A program made the translations under genes and the position numbers. DNA of 64,000 bases, taken from assembly GCA_000231825.2 (NCBI GenBank), contig JH720319.1, positions 678,080 through 742,079 of the forward strand. The letters are read 5' to 3'. Source of the DNA: Tetrahymena elliotti 4EA (taxonomy: Eukaryota > Ciliophora > Oligohymenophorea > Hymenostomatida > Tetrahymenidae). Below the pieces are notes generated by a model that saw only the letters and a list, made by a program, of their open reading frames with translations, was not told the origin of the DNA and did no database searches. Below, piece by piece: positions 1 to 12,600 of the stretch. Each line of letters begins with the position of its first letter. The stretch's first letter is position 1.

Positions 1-956
1 TTCATAATGGAGCTGTCATTCAAATTTAAGTTTCCTTGTGTAGTAGTAGTAGCTGATGTACTTTTTAAGTGTTATTGTTATTATGATTAAGACTGATCTT
101 ATTTTAATTAAGAACTTTAATCTGTAGTTGAAGTACTTTTATTATTGGAAGACTTATTTGCTGTGGTAACTACTCCATTATTTTTCTTTTTGTTATTAAA
201 GATATGCTCTGTTCTTTAAACCCTTTTGTGAATATTTACTAGAGTAAAGAAGCTGATTGGGTTATCATTAAAATATTAGCTAGGTTAGTAGTTAGTGGGA
301 ATGAATGACTCATTTTCAAATATTATTTCATCTGTTTCTATACGGTGAGAGAGCTAATGGTGGTTGATATAGTGCTCAATATAGTTAAATCTGCAAGCCT
401 TTCTTATCTTTTTCTTTTTAACGATGTTACTAGATGCCTATTAATGGCTAGATGTCTCCTCATCAAAGTTGTCATTGTCTTCTCCTTATTCTGTATCAAG
501 ATCTTTTTCAAAGCTTTTTGCTTTGGTTTTTTCTCTAGAGGATTTTTTGTCATTTAAACTCTTTTTTGTTTTTTAAATAATGGAATCCTTTTGAGACTTG
601 ATCAAATTTGATTCTTTAGACTTTATAGATTTCTCAAGGACGTCTTATATTTGTTGTTGTTCATTTTAGATTGAACTGTTTTATAGAGAGAAGATATCAG
701 ATGAATCACCTTAGCTGTGTTTATTCTCGGTTTCATCGAGGGTTTAACTACTCTACTTGCTACGTTAAGTGGTTTAGATAAAAAGGTCTGAAGATTCAAG
801 GGCAGCATCACTAACTTTTCTATTGCTCTATATGGGTAAAGTTGAGGGAGAGGAAAGATAGAATGGCTTCTGACCTATGGAAGAGTTTTATTCTTCAGAG
901 ATTGCTGAGAGTTCAAAGTTATCTTCATTTTTTGTTTGACTAGAGCTTGTACTCAT
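1..956 (-). CDS. Low-complexity S/Q/N/K-rich protein, N-terminal part (truncated by window edge)
   Basis: Reading leftward from the ATG at 956-954 the frame stays open for about 318 codons to the window edge, with many TAA/TAG codons read as Gln and no TGA. The protein starts MSTSSSQTKNEDNFELSAIS and is rich in Ser, Gln, Asn and Lys: a disordered first half, a basic patch (IVKKKKIRKACRFNYIEHYI, about residues 183-202), a more ordered stretch (PISFFTLVNIHKRVQRTEHI), then Q/S/T runs ending in a TTTT tract. Base composition is clearly more GC-rich than the spacer that follows, which supports coding. No signal peptide or membrane segment is visible and I recognise no family. The basic patch could serve nuclear import, which is inference. 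No intron is needed in the visible part, and the C-terminus lies outside the window. Confidence 0.82.
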
Positions 957-1380
957 GGTTTGTTTATTTATTTGTCTATAATATTATTAATCGATGAAAC
1001 AAAGCTTATGGATAACTTATGTGGTTTTTGTTGTTGATTGGTTTCAGGAATTATGGGAGTTATTGTTAAGAAATTTTTTTTTAATGAATAAGAAAATATG
1101 TTGGAGAGTGTGGGAGGTAGAGTGAAAATGTCTGAATATGGTTGTTCTAATTTTTAATAAAAGAAAGAGTTTCATATTTTTGAGTGTCTTGAATACATAT
1201 ATAAGATGAAATAATAAGTATTGATACTGTGAAAATTTGAAAGAGTTTGTTTGGTAGTTTGGATAAGCAATGAAAGAATGAAAGAAATTTATTAAGAAAA
1301 AAGTGAAAATGAATGTGAAAAAAGAAAAAGAAAGGTTAAGTATCAATAAATAAATAATAGGGGGAAAGAAAAAGAAATTA
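957..1380 (-). promoter_or_regulatory. Pyrimidine-rich leader/promoter of the minus-strand gene at 1-956
   Basis: Immediately 5' of the start codon of the first gene, the + strand is strongly purine-rich (about 1,060-1,380, with many GAAAG and AAAGAAA runs), so the gene's own strand carries long T/C tracts. Open frames here on the minus strand are low-complexity Phe/Leu/Ser strings produced by that bias and do not look like protein. I read it as leader or promoter DNA. No TATA-like or initiator element can be assigned with confidence. Confidence 0.35.
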
Positions 1381-2780
1381 ATAATATTATTAAATTCAAA
1401 AAATTTACTTTTGTATTATTTTTTCTGCCTCTGAATTTGTTTTCAATGTGTTTTTCACCTTTTTTTATTTTCAATTTTTTAGTTTAATAATATTATTACA
1501 CTGCGACTTTCACTTCCGATTTTATTAAAGAGCAGCAATTAAATAAAAATAATGAAGCACTTTTTCATTTTAAATAATATTATTTAAGGAATTTATTCCA
1601 GATAGAAAGCTTTTTCATGTAATAAAATTTCTCCCCACTATTTTCCCTTTTTAATAATATTATCACAAACACCCATCCTTTTTATCTTCAGTCATCTAAA
1701 TTTTCATTTTTAACTATATGACGCGATCTTCATAATTTTCGCTTTTTCTCATCATGCGTGTGTGGATTAATAATATTATTAAACTGTAGATATTTTTGTT
1801 TAAATTTGTCCACTCCCGTATCAATCAGTCGGTCTCTCTCGTATGCATGCTTTTTTAATATTACATTATTTTATTCTACCTTTACTCAAAAGGTTTTGCT
1901 TTAAATTTTGAATACATATTTTTTACTCTTTTACTTTCCTACTAAAAGTTTCTTCAAATTAGAGGACTTTGCACTAAAAAGCTTTTTTTGAATAGAATTT
2001 TTTTAAACCTTTAAAAAACCTCTCTTTCTATGAAAAAAGATTACACTTTTATAGCTGCTTGTAATAAATGTTTTAGCTTTTAACTGTAAAGAAAGATATC
2101 ATATGTTGTAGCATAAATACCCATTTGATGTTTTTTAAAAGATTTTATCTCTACAAAAATTCAAATCCTTTTGTTGCGTAGTTTTAGCTTTTAAATAATT
2201 TGTAAGATATTTATTCTTTTAAATTCTCTTTTGATTTATTAAAATACCATTCTTTAAAAACGATTCAAAAATCAAATGAATCTATTTTTATTGTAAAAAT
2301 TGTAAGAAAAACCCTTTTTTCAACTTACTTTTTATTACTAAAAGAATATTTTAAGCTACATTACCAATTTTTTAATATTTTGTCTGAATTTCACTTTCAA
2401 ACAAAAAAACGAAACAATTATTGACGCTTTTTTATAAATAAAATGAATTAGTCTTGTCAAATTACAAAATAATTAACATATCCACCAATACAAAAACAAG
2501 AAGAAATTAATTTTGATGTAAATTACAAAATCTGCTTACTAGTTTTTATTTTTCATTCCTTGATTAAATCTTAATTAAATTTTCTTTTCTTTCTAAAATT
2601 TAAACAAGCACTCAAAAATTATTAGTTTTTATCTTTTTAATATTTTTATCATCCATGTATTTCGTACTTTTATATGAGTCCATATGTAATAAAAATACAA
2701 AAAAAAACTTTTGAATTACTTCATTCAGCTCTTAAATCCTTTTTGATTAATTTTTTTGGATAGCAGTAATAATATTATCC
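979..2780. repeat. Dispersed palindrome cluster, consensus TTAATAATATTATTAA
   Basis: Perfect 16-nt palindromes TTAATAATATTATTAA lie at 1,378-1,393 and 1,767-1,782. Near copies lie at 979-990, 1,484-1,498, 1,571-1,586 (TAAATAATATTATTTA), 1,651-1,663 and 2,767-2,778. Spacing within the dense part is roughly 80-120 bp. Between copies there are unusually GC-rich islands for this region (about 1,500-1,545, 1,715-1,770 and 1,810-1,850). The cluster lies upstream of the minus-strand gene ending at 956, so it could be a set of factor-binding sites, an origin-like element or a transposon relic. Confidence 0.55.
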
Positions 2781-5648
2781 TTTCGAAATATTTCTTCACA
2801 AGTTTATACTATTAGTTTGCCTAAATCACTTTTCATAATTTTAATGCAATAAGAATGAATAATATCTCCTTTCTTTTATCATAAGTTTAAATTACTTTCT
2901 ATAAAAAGAAAAAGTGATAAATATAAAATATAAATTTAAAGATTATTGATTACCAAAAAATGTACAATTCAATCAATTTTTCCTAATAATATAGCCTAAT
3001 TTGATTTAAACACTTTTTAAATATTTTTAATAACTTCTTTTTGTTTTCTATTACCTAATTTATGTCTATATAATTGCTTTCAAGTTTATCACATTTAATA
3101 TCTTAAAATTAATAAACTCATATTGCTTCAAAATTTTTGGGATATTTTAAGGTGTAGATTTTTAATTAAAAATAAATATTTATGGATTTAAGGTAATGTT
3201 TAATACTATACTTAATCATTTATTTTTAATCAATTAAATAGTATTTCACATTTTTAAGTAAAAATATGGTTCAGATAAATATAATAATGTTAGAAAAGAG
3301 AGAAGTATAAAATAATTATATTTGGTAATTAAATTTTGGAGATTCTAAGAAAATTTATTTGGCTTAAAAATAAGAAACATTTTATCATATTAATATACAA
3401 ATACAAAAACTCTAATCTATAAATTTAAATGTAATTTAACCTATGGTTGTTTAACAATTAATACATTTTATCTTTTTAGATTTAAAAAGAAATGTTTACT
3501 TGAATTAATTATTTTAAGATTTGATTTGTTTTAATTGCAATTACTTTCTAATAATATTTTTTTTGTTTTTTTTAAAAGTGTTTGTTGTTAATTAACTATT
3601 TTCTTAGTTTTCATTCCAAAAAAAGTTTTAGTTTTTTAAATTTTTGGTAGATTTAATATTCTACAAATAATTAATATTTTAAATCTTATCAAAATAATAT
3701 TTATCAATTTTCATTTAACCAAAAGTAAGATTTTTATTCTTTAAATTTGTGAATTAAAGCATACAATTGTATATCATTTCCTTTCTTTAATCTAACACAA
3801 CAATTTCTAGTTTCAAAATGAACAAAATTAAAATTACCAAATTAAATAAATTTTTAAGATTAATTAACTTTAAAATATTCTTTAAAAAACAAAGGAAATA
3901 CAAATAACTTCAATTAAAATTTTGAAAAATCCTTATTAATTAATTTGTTTTCATTTTAAAATATTTTAATTTTATTTTAATATCCCCGTCAATATTTTAG
4001 TGATTTTTTTAATAAAGATAATAATTATTAATTTTAACAATATTAACATTTTAATATTAATAATTTATTTTTTTTCATTTTGAGATAAAAAAATAGAAAA
4101 TAAATAGAAAGACTGTTAATAGAAATATCATTTATTTCTACACACAAAATTTCTCTAATTATAAAATAATTCTTTAGACTCCAAAATATTTAAAATATAA
4201 CTATAATAGTATAAATTAAATTTATCAAAAAAAGCAGATTGAGGAATTATAACAATATATTATTGCTATAATAAAAAGCTAAAATAAATTGAAAAATAAT
4301 AGTCAAATAATCATTAAAGTAGTAATTCTGTTAGTTTATTATGAATTATAAATAACATTTTAGTTTCTGCATTAATTTATCATTTATTTATGTATGATAT
4401 TTCGTATTTTATAAAATGATTTAAGTAATTTAGTGAAGCCGCTCTCATCAATTAATTTCCTCATTATTTTATTTTTTTCTTAAACTAATATGAGTAGTCT
4501 AGTATAATATCTATTTATTTAATAGCAATAAGAATAGTAATAATAAACAAAAAAACTAATTTTTTTGATATGAAAACAATCATAATAGCTTTGATAGTGT
4601 AAAAATCCTTAAAATGATATTATTTAATCACCAAGGAAAAAATTTAAGGGTTTGACTCTGAATAAGATCAAAATAAATAAAATAAAAAATGTAGATTTCT
4701 TTCTAAATCTTGTAAATTTTTTTGAAGCAAGAAATTAAATAAAAATCATGTCTTAAAGTGCTTGAATCATCAAATATTTTTTGGCTATGTTATGTTGTGT
4801 TCATTTTTATTTTTTACTTTTGTTTTTTCATTTTGTTTTAATTATAATTTCTAAAATATTTCAAAATATTTCAAAATATTTCAAAAACAATTGTCCAAAT
4901 TATTTAAGATTTGTATATAAAACATTTTTGTAAATATAAAAATGTAGCTATTATTAAGTTAATTTTTTTACTTGAGTACAAGAAACATTTCTCTGCGTAG
5001 TTAATGCTAAATTTTAATAGAATACATTTTCAGTTTTTGAAAAATACTAATAAATTTTCATTGAAAACAAAAAATTTGTGATGGATTTTTCACTATTTTT
5101 AATTCGAACAAGAAACAATAATTTAAGAACAAAAAAATAGGAGATAAAAGTAATTTCTTTATTTATCAAATATACTAATTTTTATTTTTCTTATTACTGT
5201 GTTTGTATAGAATTAAAAATTTTTGGGAATAAAATAACACTTGTTCAAAAATTAAAATAATGCTATAATCAAAATTTTATTTCACACCTCAAAATTTTCT
5301 AAATTACACAATTACTGAAATACTCCAATATTTTGTAAATTTGAAGTTTTTACTTTTTCATTTTAATGTCTAATATTACTGATTAAAATAATTAGCAGTA
5401 TGTGATTCTTCACATATTTAAATAAGGTGAATAAAAAAATCATTAAAAAATATATTAATGGAATGTATGTAACTAAAGTAAGCAATTTATTTGCAGTTTA
5501 AACAAAAGTTTTTAACTATTTTATGATTTACATTAGATATTGTGTTAAGAAAGAATAAAGTGTTAATTTACTTATTTCTATAAATTTATGAAATTATTTA
5601 CTGGTTTATTTAAGATTTAAACCATATTTGCTGTTTTTGTAATTTATT

Positions 5649-5706
5649 ACTTCTATGCAAGTAAGCAATATTTCTAAGCAGATAAATAATACTTCTATGC
5701 AAGTAA
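5649..5706. repeat. Pair of 16-bp direct repeats (ACTTCTATGCAAGTAA)
   Basis: ACTTCTATGCAAGTAA occurs identically at 5,649-5,664 and 5,691-5,706. The 26 bp between the copies are unrelated. In such AT-rich DNA an exact 16-mer containing several G/C bases is unlikely by chance, but the function is unknown. Confidence 0.6.
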
Positions 5707-5995
5707 ATATTATTTATAAAAGTATTATTATAATTAGATTCTCAACTTCAAAACTTCAAGGTTACTTTGTTTAGTATTTTATAGCTTTATTAAGCATGAA
5801 TAGACAGATAAGGTATTATCAAACATCAATTAGAGTTCTTTAGGAGACCATGCATTAAAATAAAATTAGTTACAACCAGAAATTGTATAGAACTTAATTA
5901 AATTAAGAGTGTAATTATTATCTATTATTTATTATTTATTATTTTCACTAGATATTCTATGACAGAAAAGTCACAATAAAATATTGGCTAGCGGT

Positions 5996-6107
5996 TTTTT
6001 ACTTTTAAAATAAATTGTAAACAAAGACTAATCAAATCTTTTATTAAAATCTAGATTTTTTTACTTTTCAATGAAATAGTAAAGCTAGACTAATAAAATC
6101 TTTTATT
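5996..6107. repeat. Imperfect direct repeat of about 50 bp, period about 61 bp
   Basis: Two copies (about 5,996-6,045 and 6,057-6,107) share the start TTTTTTACTTTT and the end GACTAATMAAATCTTTTATT, with a more diverged middle. This looks like an old local duplication in the spacer. Confidence 0.5.
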
Positions 6108-7577
6108 TACATTTCTCAAAAATTCCAACACACTAATTAAATTGAAGACTTATTTACACATTATTTTCTTAAAAAACAACATTTTTATCTTTCAGACAAT
6201 CTATATTATTCTATTTTTTGATAGGGTAAGTATAATTAAAAAAGATTTACTGCAATTTGTAATTTACAAAACATTTAAATCAAGTTTACAGCTATAAAAA
6301 CATATTACTTAAATTTTACTATTTATTTGATAAAGATATTTGTAAAATATTATCTATGATAATTACACTAATATATAATATGTTTGAACTATATATTTTA
6401 GATAAGGTAAACACATATTATCTTATGGATTATAAATTTTAGTTAAATTTTATTTAATGCCTTGAGAAAAATAATAGCTATTAGGGAAAAAAGTTTTCTG
6501 AGCATTTTGATTTTCACAATTGAAAATAAAAATTTGTCTTTTTATTTGAAAGTTTTTTTTATTTCTTCTCATGAAATTGTAATTATGAGAGGAAAATCCA
6601 ACATAAGATATCTTTTTGATGATTAAGAGATAATTGGATTGAAGTATATGGAAATCAAATATGAGGTGGTCATTCAAGTTCTAATTAATAATAATATTAT
6701 GAATGATTTCAATTTTATATTTACATTTGCAATTTTAATTTACAGCCTCAGATTAGTGTTTTTGATAAAGATTTCAATTTTGTAATAAATACATTCAAAA
6801 TCAAGCTTTACATCAAAACAAAGCAATTTATTTTAATTTCTTCTAAATTAAAATTCAGAAAAAAGTAAATTGCGTCAATCATAAGATTTGGATTATATCA
6901 AATTTAATTAATGTTTTCGAAAAATAAAAGAATAATAATGGTAAAGTAAATATTTGAAAAAGTTGCAAAGATGGATGGTAGGTAAGTAAAAATTTGAAAT
7001 GAATAAATAGAAATTGGGATAAACGAATAATTGTAAATTGTAATAGATGAATAAATGAAATGAGTAAATTAAAATATATATTGACTGATTTTTGGAAGGA
7101 AAGTTGTTTGTATTTGTGTAACATAAAAAATAGAATTGTAAATGAGAAATCTGGAATAATTTTTAGAATTTTTAAAAGAGGTCTATAAAATAAAAAATAC
7201 ATAAATTTATTAAATTACACATTTTTTAAAGGATATTTGAGATATTTGATAGTTTTATAAATTGTATTGACGAGTAAAAGACAATATTTTTAAATTAGTG
7301 GTGAATATATTTAATTTTTCAATATTATTAATCTAATTATTTTTATTTTGATGGTTGAAAGGTAGTTTTTGATAGAGTTTTGCATAGTAGAATAGTTAAG
7401 CTCGAATTAAAAATTTTATCAGATTAATTAAATCTGACAAGTTATTTTTTTGTGTTTATCAGTAATAGTAAAGGATTGGAAACACATTAAAAAGCAGTAA
7501 AAAAATTCATTTAGAATTGCTTTGATACAAAATTTATTTACAGAAGCCTTCTCTGTATGTCTTGAAAGCTAAAGAAC

Positions 7578-9692
7578 TCAAAATATTTCACTAAGTTCTT
7601 TAAATCCACAAGTACTCAGATCAATTTGATTTTGAAAGGTGCTAAAGTAAGGTGAATCACTTGTTTAAGAAGGAGACTTTATTTTTTGAGAAAATTAAGG
7701 TGATGGTGATTATGGTGGGTAAGATTACACTTAGGTGTTTTATTTAAAGGGATTATTTTTTTATTTCTCTTCCTAAAGGATGCTGTAAACGAATGGGTCA
7801 TTAAACAAATTTTTCTTCGAATTTTTGAGAAGAGGGACCAAGGATTTACGTTCAGATTTCATGAATTTGAAAATATTTGTCATTACAGAGTTTGAGTAAG
7901 TTGGATTGCTAAGAGGTGCTTCGAAATCAAATTAAATTTAAACAAGAAGAGTTCCCTTTTCATCATGCTAGAACATACGGATTTTTTCTAAGCAATTAAA
8001 ATTGTAATGATCAAATGTTTTGACAGATGACTCAATTGTTCTATTTAATTTAGATAAACGGTCTGTCCAGAAATCAAAATAGCCTAAATTTTCAGAATAG
8101 ATCTCAGGGATGCCATTACTGCCAATATAGGATATCAAGTTAGAAGTATCACCAGCAATTAGTTTGCTCAAAAGTCCACTAAAGTATATAGATTTAACAC
8201 GAAAATCATAGATAAGACGTTCCATTTTATCTTCTTAATTATCATCCTAATCGATTTCAAGGAAATAACAGAATTTAGTTTGAAGTGCTGATTCCATTTG
8301 CTTTTGAGATATTTTTTTAAGTTAGTCGTTCCTTTTAGCATGATTATAAGTTAAAAGCTACTCTTCAAGTAAGGCTGAAATCTTTTATCCTTTTTTATTT
8401 TTAGAGTTGCAGAGACGTTGCTACATAACTTTGATAGGAATTTTCTTCATCGTGACATACTCCAAATTAACACAAATCCAGTCTTGTAAAATTTTTCTTT
8501 CGATGTTTGTTACTCTCTTAAAGTAATTGAAAGATGAAAGAAATCTATTATTAAAAAAATAATGTAAGAATAAAATATATAACATATGGGCAGGTAGGTA
8601 AGTAAATAGATAATACTTGTAAAAGTTCTACACTAAAAAAAAGTAGAAAAATAAAAATTAAAAAACCAGTTTTAGAAATGATTAACTATCAAAATCAGAT
8701 TTATTATGCATGAATGATTTAGAAATGAAATCGCTTTTGGAAATTAAATTTAATGATTGAAATTTAATTAAGTTACTGGGTAATCTAATTATAAGCTCAC
8801 TTCTGATTTAATTATAAGATTAGAATTTTTGAATATAAATGGGTGTAAGTGCAAAATCAATTCATAAAAATATCCACCTAAATTTCAATCTAATAAATTG
8901 ATTTGTATCTTTTATGTACAAACATTATTTATTTATTTTTAATTATTTCCCCAATTCCAATTCAAAAGTGCCAGTTGGGATGATAAAAACTAATATCTAT
9001 GTAATTAACGAGTTTATCCTTTCTTTTTAAATTGAAGGATGTGTGGTTTTTTACTTTTTTTGTTTTTCTAAAAAAATGAGAGAAGTACTGTGAGGAAAAC
9101 CTTAAGAGAAAAAAAATTTTTTTATGTTACTCTCTAATTTCATTTCTAATTTTCTATTTAAAAGTTCAGAATATCTATTTATTTATCTATCACCATTTTT
9201 TTCTTTTCTTTTTGATATTAGATTAAATAGATATCTTTATTTTAACAGAAAGCTATTCAAATACAAAATTTTCTAACTTTGATTTAGTTTAGCAAAAAAT
9301 TTAAATGATTATAACTAAGTGTCATAAAAGTTGTGGAGAAAAAATTAATGTTCCCCAGTAAAATAAAATGTTTGCCTTTTTTAAACAAATTTTTACCTGT
9401 TATCTTTATGCTTATCCATTTCAGAGGAAGATTCAACGATGAGGACATCTAAACAAGTCAGGAACATTTTTGGGAATGGGATCTCAGAAATTCTCTTATC
9501 AGTAAAGCGGCATGTCTTTAGGACATATTACTTTTTGCTATTCAAATTGCTATGAGATAAATTTCTCTTGACTTTCATAGAAGGAGAGCTGTTGGAGAGG
9601 ATATACTCATCTTTAGGTGTTTCTGGATAGTCTAGCATGAAGTTAAATGATTCTTGAGTAGAATTGAAAGAGAGTTCTTAACTGCAGTTCAT
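7578..9692 (-). CDS. Unrecognised protein of about 410 residues, two exons
   Basis: Exon 1 runs 9,692-9,397 from ATG and exon 2 runs about 8,514-7,578, ending in TGA. The 882-nt intron between them (minus-strand GTAAAAATTTG...) keeps phase 2 and gives ...MDKHKDNR|VTNIERKI.... Both exons are clearly richer in G+C than the intron. Exon 1 encodes a Ser/Asn-rich start (MNCSQELSFNSTQESFNFML) and ends with a more ordered part (FPKMFLTCLDVLIVESSSEM). Exon 2 has a basic helical start, a central globular-looking region (VKSIYFSGLLSKLIAGDTSN, then GYFDFWTDRLSKLN) and a Pro/Ser/Gln-rich tail ending CGFKELSEIF. I do not recognise a domain. The tail pattern resembles regulatory proteins, but that is only an impression. 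The long intron is unusual here and could hide another exon or separate two genes. Confidence 0.6.
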
Positions 9693-12600
9693 TTTTAGTA
9701 ATAGTGTTCTAGAGTGAGTAAGTATTTAGTATTGTAGTTATTTTTGTATATTTTTTGAATAGTTATTAAAAATTGATTAGTAAAAATTTTACTTTTTTAA
9801 TTATTATGAACAAGTAATCTAAGAGCCAATAGCTTTTTAATGTTATAAGAAGTTAGTAAACATATCAATTTTGAGATCTCAGAATTTAATATTTTTGTTT
9901 ATCATTAAAAATAGATAATTTGTTATTAGAGGTGATTAATTACTTAATATTTTGTTAATTAAATTTGTTAATAACCATAAATCAAAGTCATGTGACGTGT
10001 ATTATAATTCAGATAAGCTGATTTTGATAATTATATAAATACTCATGAATTAATGTAAATACAATATAGTTTGCAAATCCAGTTTGGCTTTAATATCTAA
10101 ATATATTTCAACTTTTTGACAAATTTATATTCATAGTACTGAATTAAAGGCTCGAATTAAATTAATGATAAATTCATAAGAGTTTTTATAATAATTATAC
10201 AATACTTCTCCTATACATATCTTAATGAAGTACCACTTGAAAAGAGTTGAATAAAAATTGAGCATCCTAAGACAGTATTTTCCCTTTAAAGATGTTACTG
10301 CTCTCTTCTTCTTCTTTATCCTTTTCAAATATTGATAAGTAAATTCATATCCAAATCTAAAAAAATTTTGTTAGCAGTTGAATAAAACTATGAAATTGAG
10401 GAGTTGTTAAATTAAAATATTATTATTTTAATTTTATTGTTTTTTTATTGTAATATCTAAAAGAAATTCTAAAATAAAAATCCATAAAAGAATATCGTTT
10501 AGCAAATATGAACTACACACTACTTTTAAAAATTAAGTAGTAATAGTAGGAGATATTATACTTGATAAATAAAAATTGTTAATTAATTAAATAATTTATT
10601 TCCCTTCAAATAATATTAATTCAAATTTCAAAAAATATCCTCACCCCCTCAATATTAATTAAATATTTGAAAAACATTACACTAAAAATATATAATTTAT
10701 TCCCATTAAATATTTAAATGTAAATACAAAGAAATCCTCCAATCAACCAATCAATCAAATCATAGCCTTTTCATATTCGAATGCTGTTAAGATGATATTA
10801 ATCAAAATATTTCTATCTAAACAATAATGATAAACAATGTAATATATTCAATCTAACAAATAAGTAGAATTAATTACAAAAACTCTCAAATTCTAATCGA
10901 TTACTTACTATATTTGAAATACATTTTGCTATTTTTCAATCAGTATATCCTCATAATAATAACTGAATTTTAGCAGTTCATATATGATATAAAATAAACA
11001 TCATATAAATTCAAAAAAAAAAATCTTAAAGTAATTGCACAAATTTAATTTCACAAAAGTAATAAAATATTTATTTTTATCAATACTAAATCAATTTATT
11101 TTATTTGTTTCCTTTCAATCGTTTGTTATTGCACTGAACTTTTGTAAATTATTTTCTTCTTACATTTGAGTTAGATATAATTAAGCTGTGCAGTTTTTAA
11201 AAATTCAACTAAAAACATATTTTAATTATTTCTTGTCATGGATATAAAAATAAAATTGATTAAAAGTACATTACAAATTAGAGTTTTTGAGTAATAAATT
11301 TATTAATCTAAATTTTTTAAGTGACAATTGTAAATTCATTCACATAATGAATTTCTATCTCAATATCAAATATTTAATTATCAATTCTTCAATTCATCAA
11401 TTTAAATTTAACTTTTTTAATTTTGGCAAAATAGTTAATAAAAGATTAGAATTATAAAAAATTTAAAATAATTAGTTAATTCTTTTTTCAAAAAACTCAC
11501 TTACAAACGTTAAAAATTTAGTTCTAGTTTTTTTGTATTTTTAGATTTAAAATTGATGGCTTAAAGGAGTATTTATTTTAAAAAGCGATAATATAATCTT
11601 TCTTACATATATTTTTGTTAGATTTAAACAGATAATGTTATTAAATTCAATTACTCTATCTTTCTCAATAATCAGGTTTATGATTTCTGAATAAATTTTA
11701 TGTAACATATACTTTTTAGATATAACTTAGATTAAAATAGAAAATTTTTAAATTACCTATAATAAATCTATTTAGTTGATTTACTTTTAAAATTATCAAA
11801 TGTGAGTTCATTTTTCCAAATTTATTTACCTTTATATCTGTATTTTAATGAATATCTTTAATCAAGTTTCATGTTCCAAAGCATTTTTAAATTTTGAAAA
11901 TTAAAGACTTTAACTTCTCTTTTATTAATTAAAACCCAATTTTTAATTGAAAGATTTAAACTATGTTCTTTTGTTAATTTTTTACTGACGAGATATTTAT
12001 ATTGGTAATTTTTAATCTCTGATTATAGAAGTATAAAAAAATTTTTAATATTTATAAATAAATACTAACAATAAATATATTATAAAACACTTTTTTTTAA
12101 TAATCGTTATTTATTTAGAATAAAATCTACCTTATATATTAAGCATCACTTACTTTTAGAAATTTAATTGAGTAAAATTAATTTGTTTTTTTTCAGCATT
12201 AATATTTGTATATTTAGTCAGTACAGTAAGCTAAAAAATCACTTTGTGTAAAAAATTTCAAGAAATTTTTCCTGTTTGAGTATATTTGTATTTTGATCAA
12301 TAAAGCATAAATTAAATAATTATTTAAAATATATATAAAATAGAAAATAAAAAACTATATCGCTGGATGATCAGCTAAAAATTATAGAATCTAACACTAA
12401 TTAAATTGTTAGTGCTTGACTTGTCTTATTAATAAAAACCATTAGAAATATATTAATATAGAGGTAATAATTGGTTCCTTCTGAAAAATTGCTAAATTGT
12501 AGGAAGAGTTGATTTCTAATTTTTAATACCGCTTACATAAATAAATAGAAGTTTATGCATAAAAATTAATATTGATCTCTAAATAATATTGAAAATACAA

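Larger units (their letters stand above)
2781..7577. other. Very AT-rich spacer without recognisable genes
   Basis: No frame in this stretch shows coding composition or a credible splice pattern. Open frames at 6,450-6,677 and 6,879-7,202 on the minus strand are low-complexity Phe/Leu/Ile strings. The only structure I see is short repeats: four tandem copies of AAAATATTTC near 4,852-4,888, a 16-bp direct repeat at 5,649 and 5,691, an ATT-type microsatellite near 5,918-5,943, and a direct repeat of about 50 bp at 5,996 and 6,057. Confidence 0.6.

Noticed and set aside
345..557. 70-codon + strand frame
   Set aside because: Antisense shadow of the open minus-strand gene at 1-956.
1044..1346. 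100-codon minus-strand open frame
   Set aside because: Low-complexity pyrimidine-tract translation lying in the likely leader of the first gene.
6879..7202. 107-codon minus-strand open frame
   Set aside because: Phe/Leu/Ile-rich product of a purine-rich + strand. It lacks the Gln(TAA/TAG)-using extension and coding composition of the real genes.
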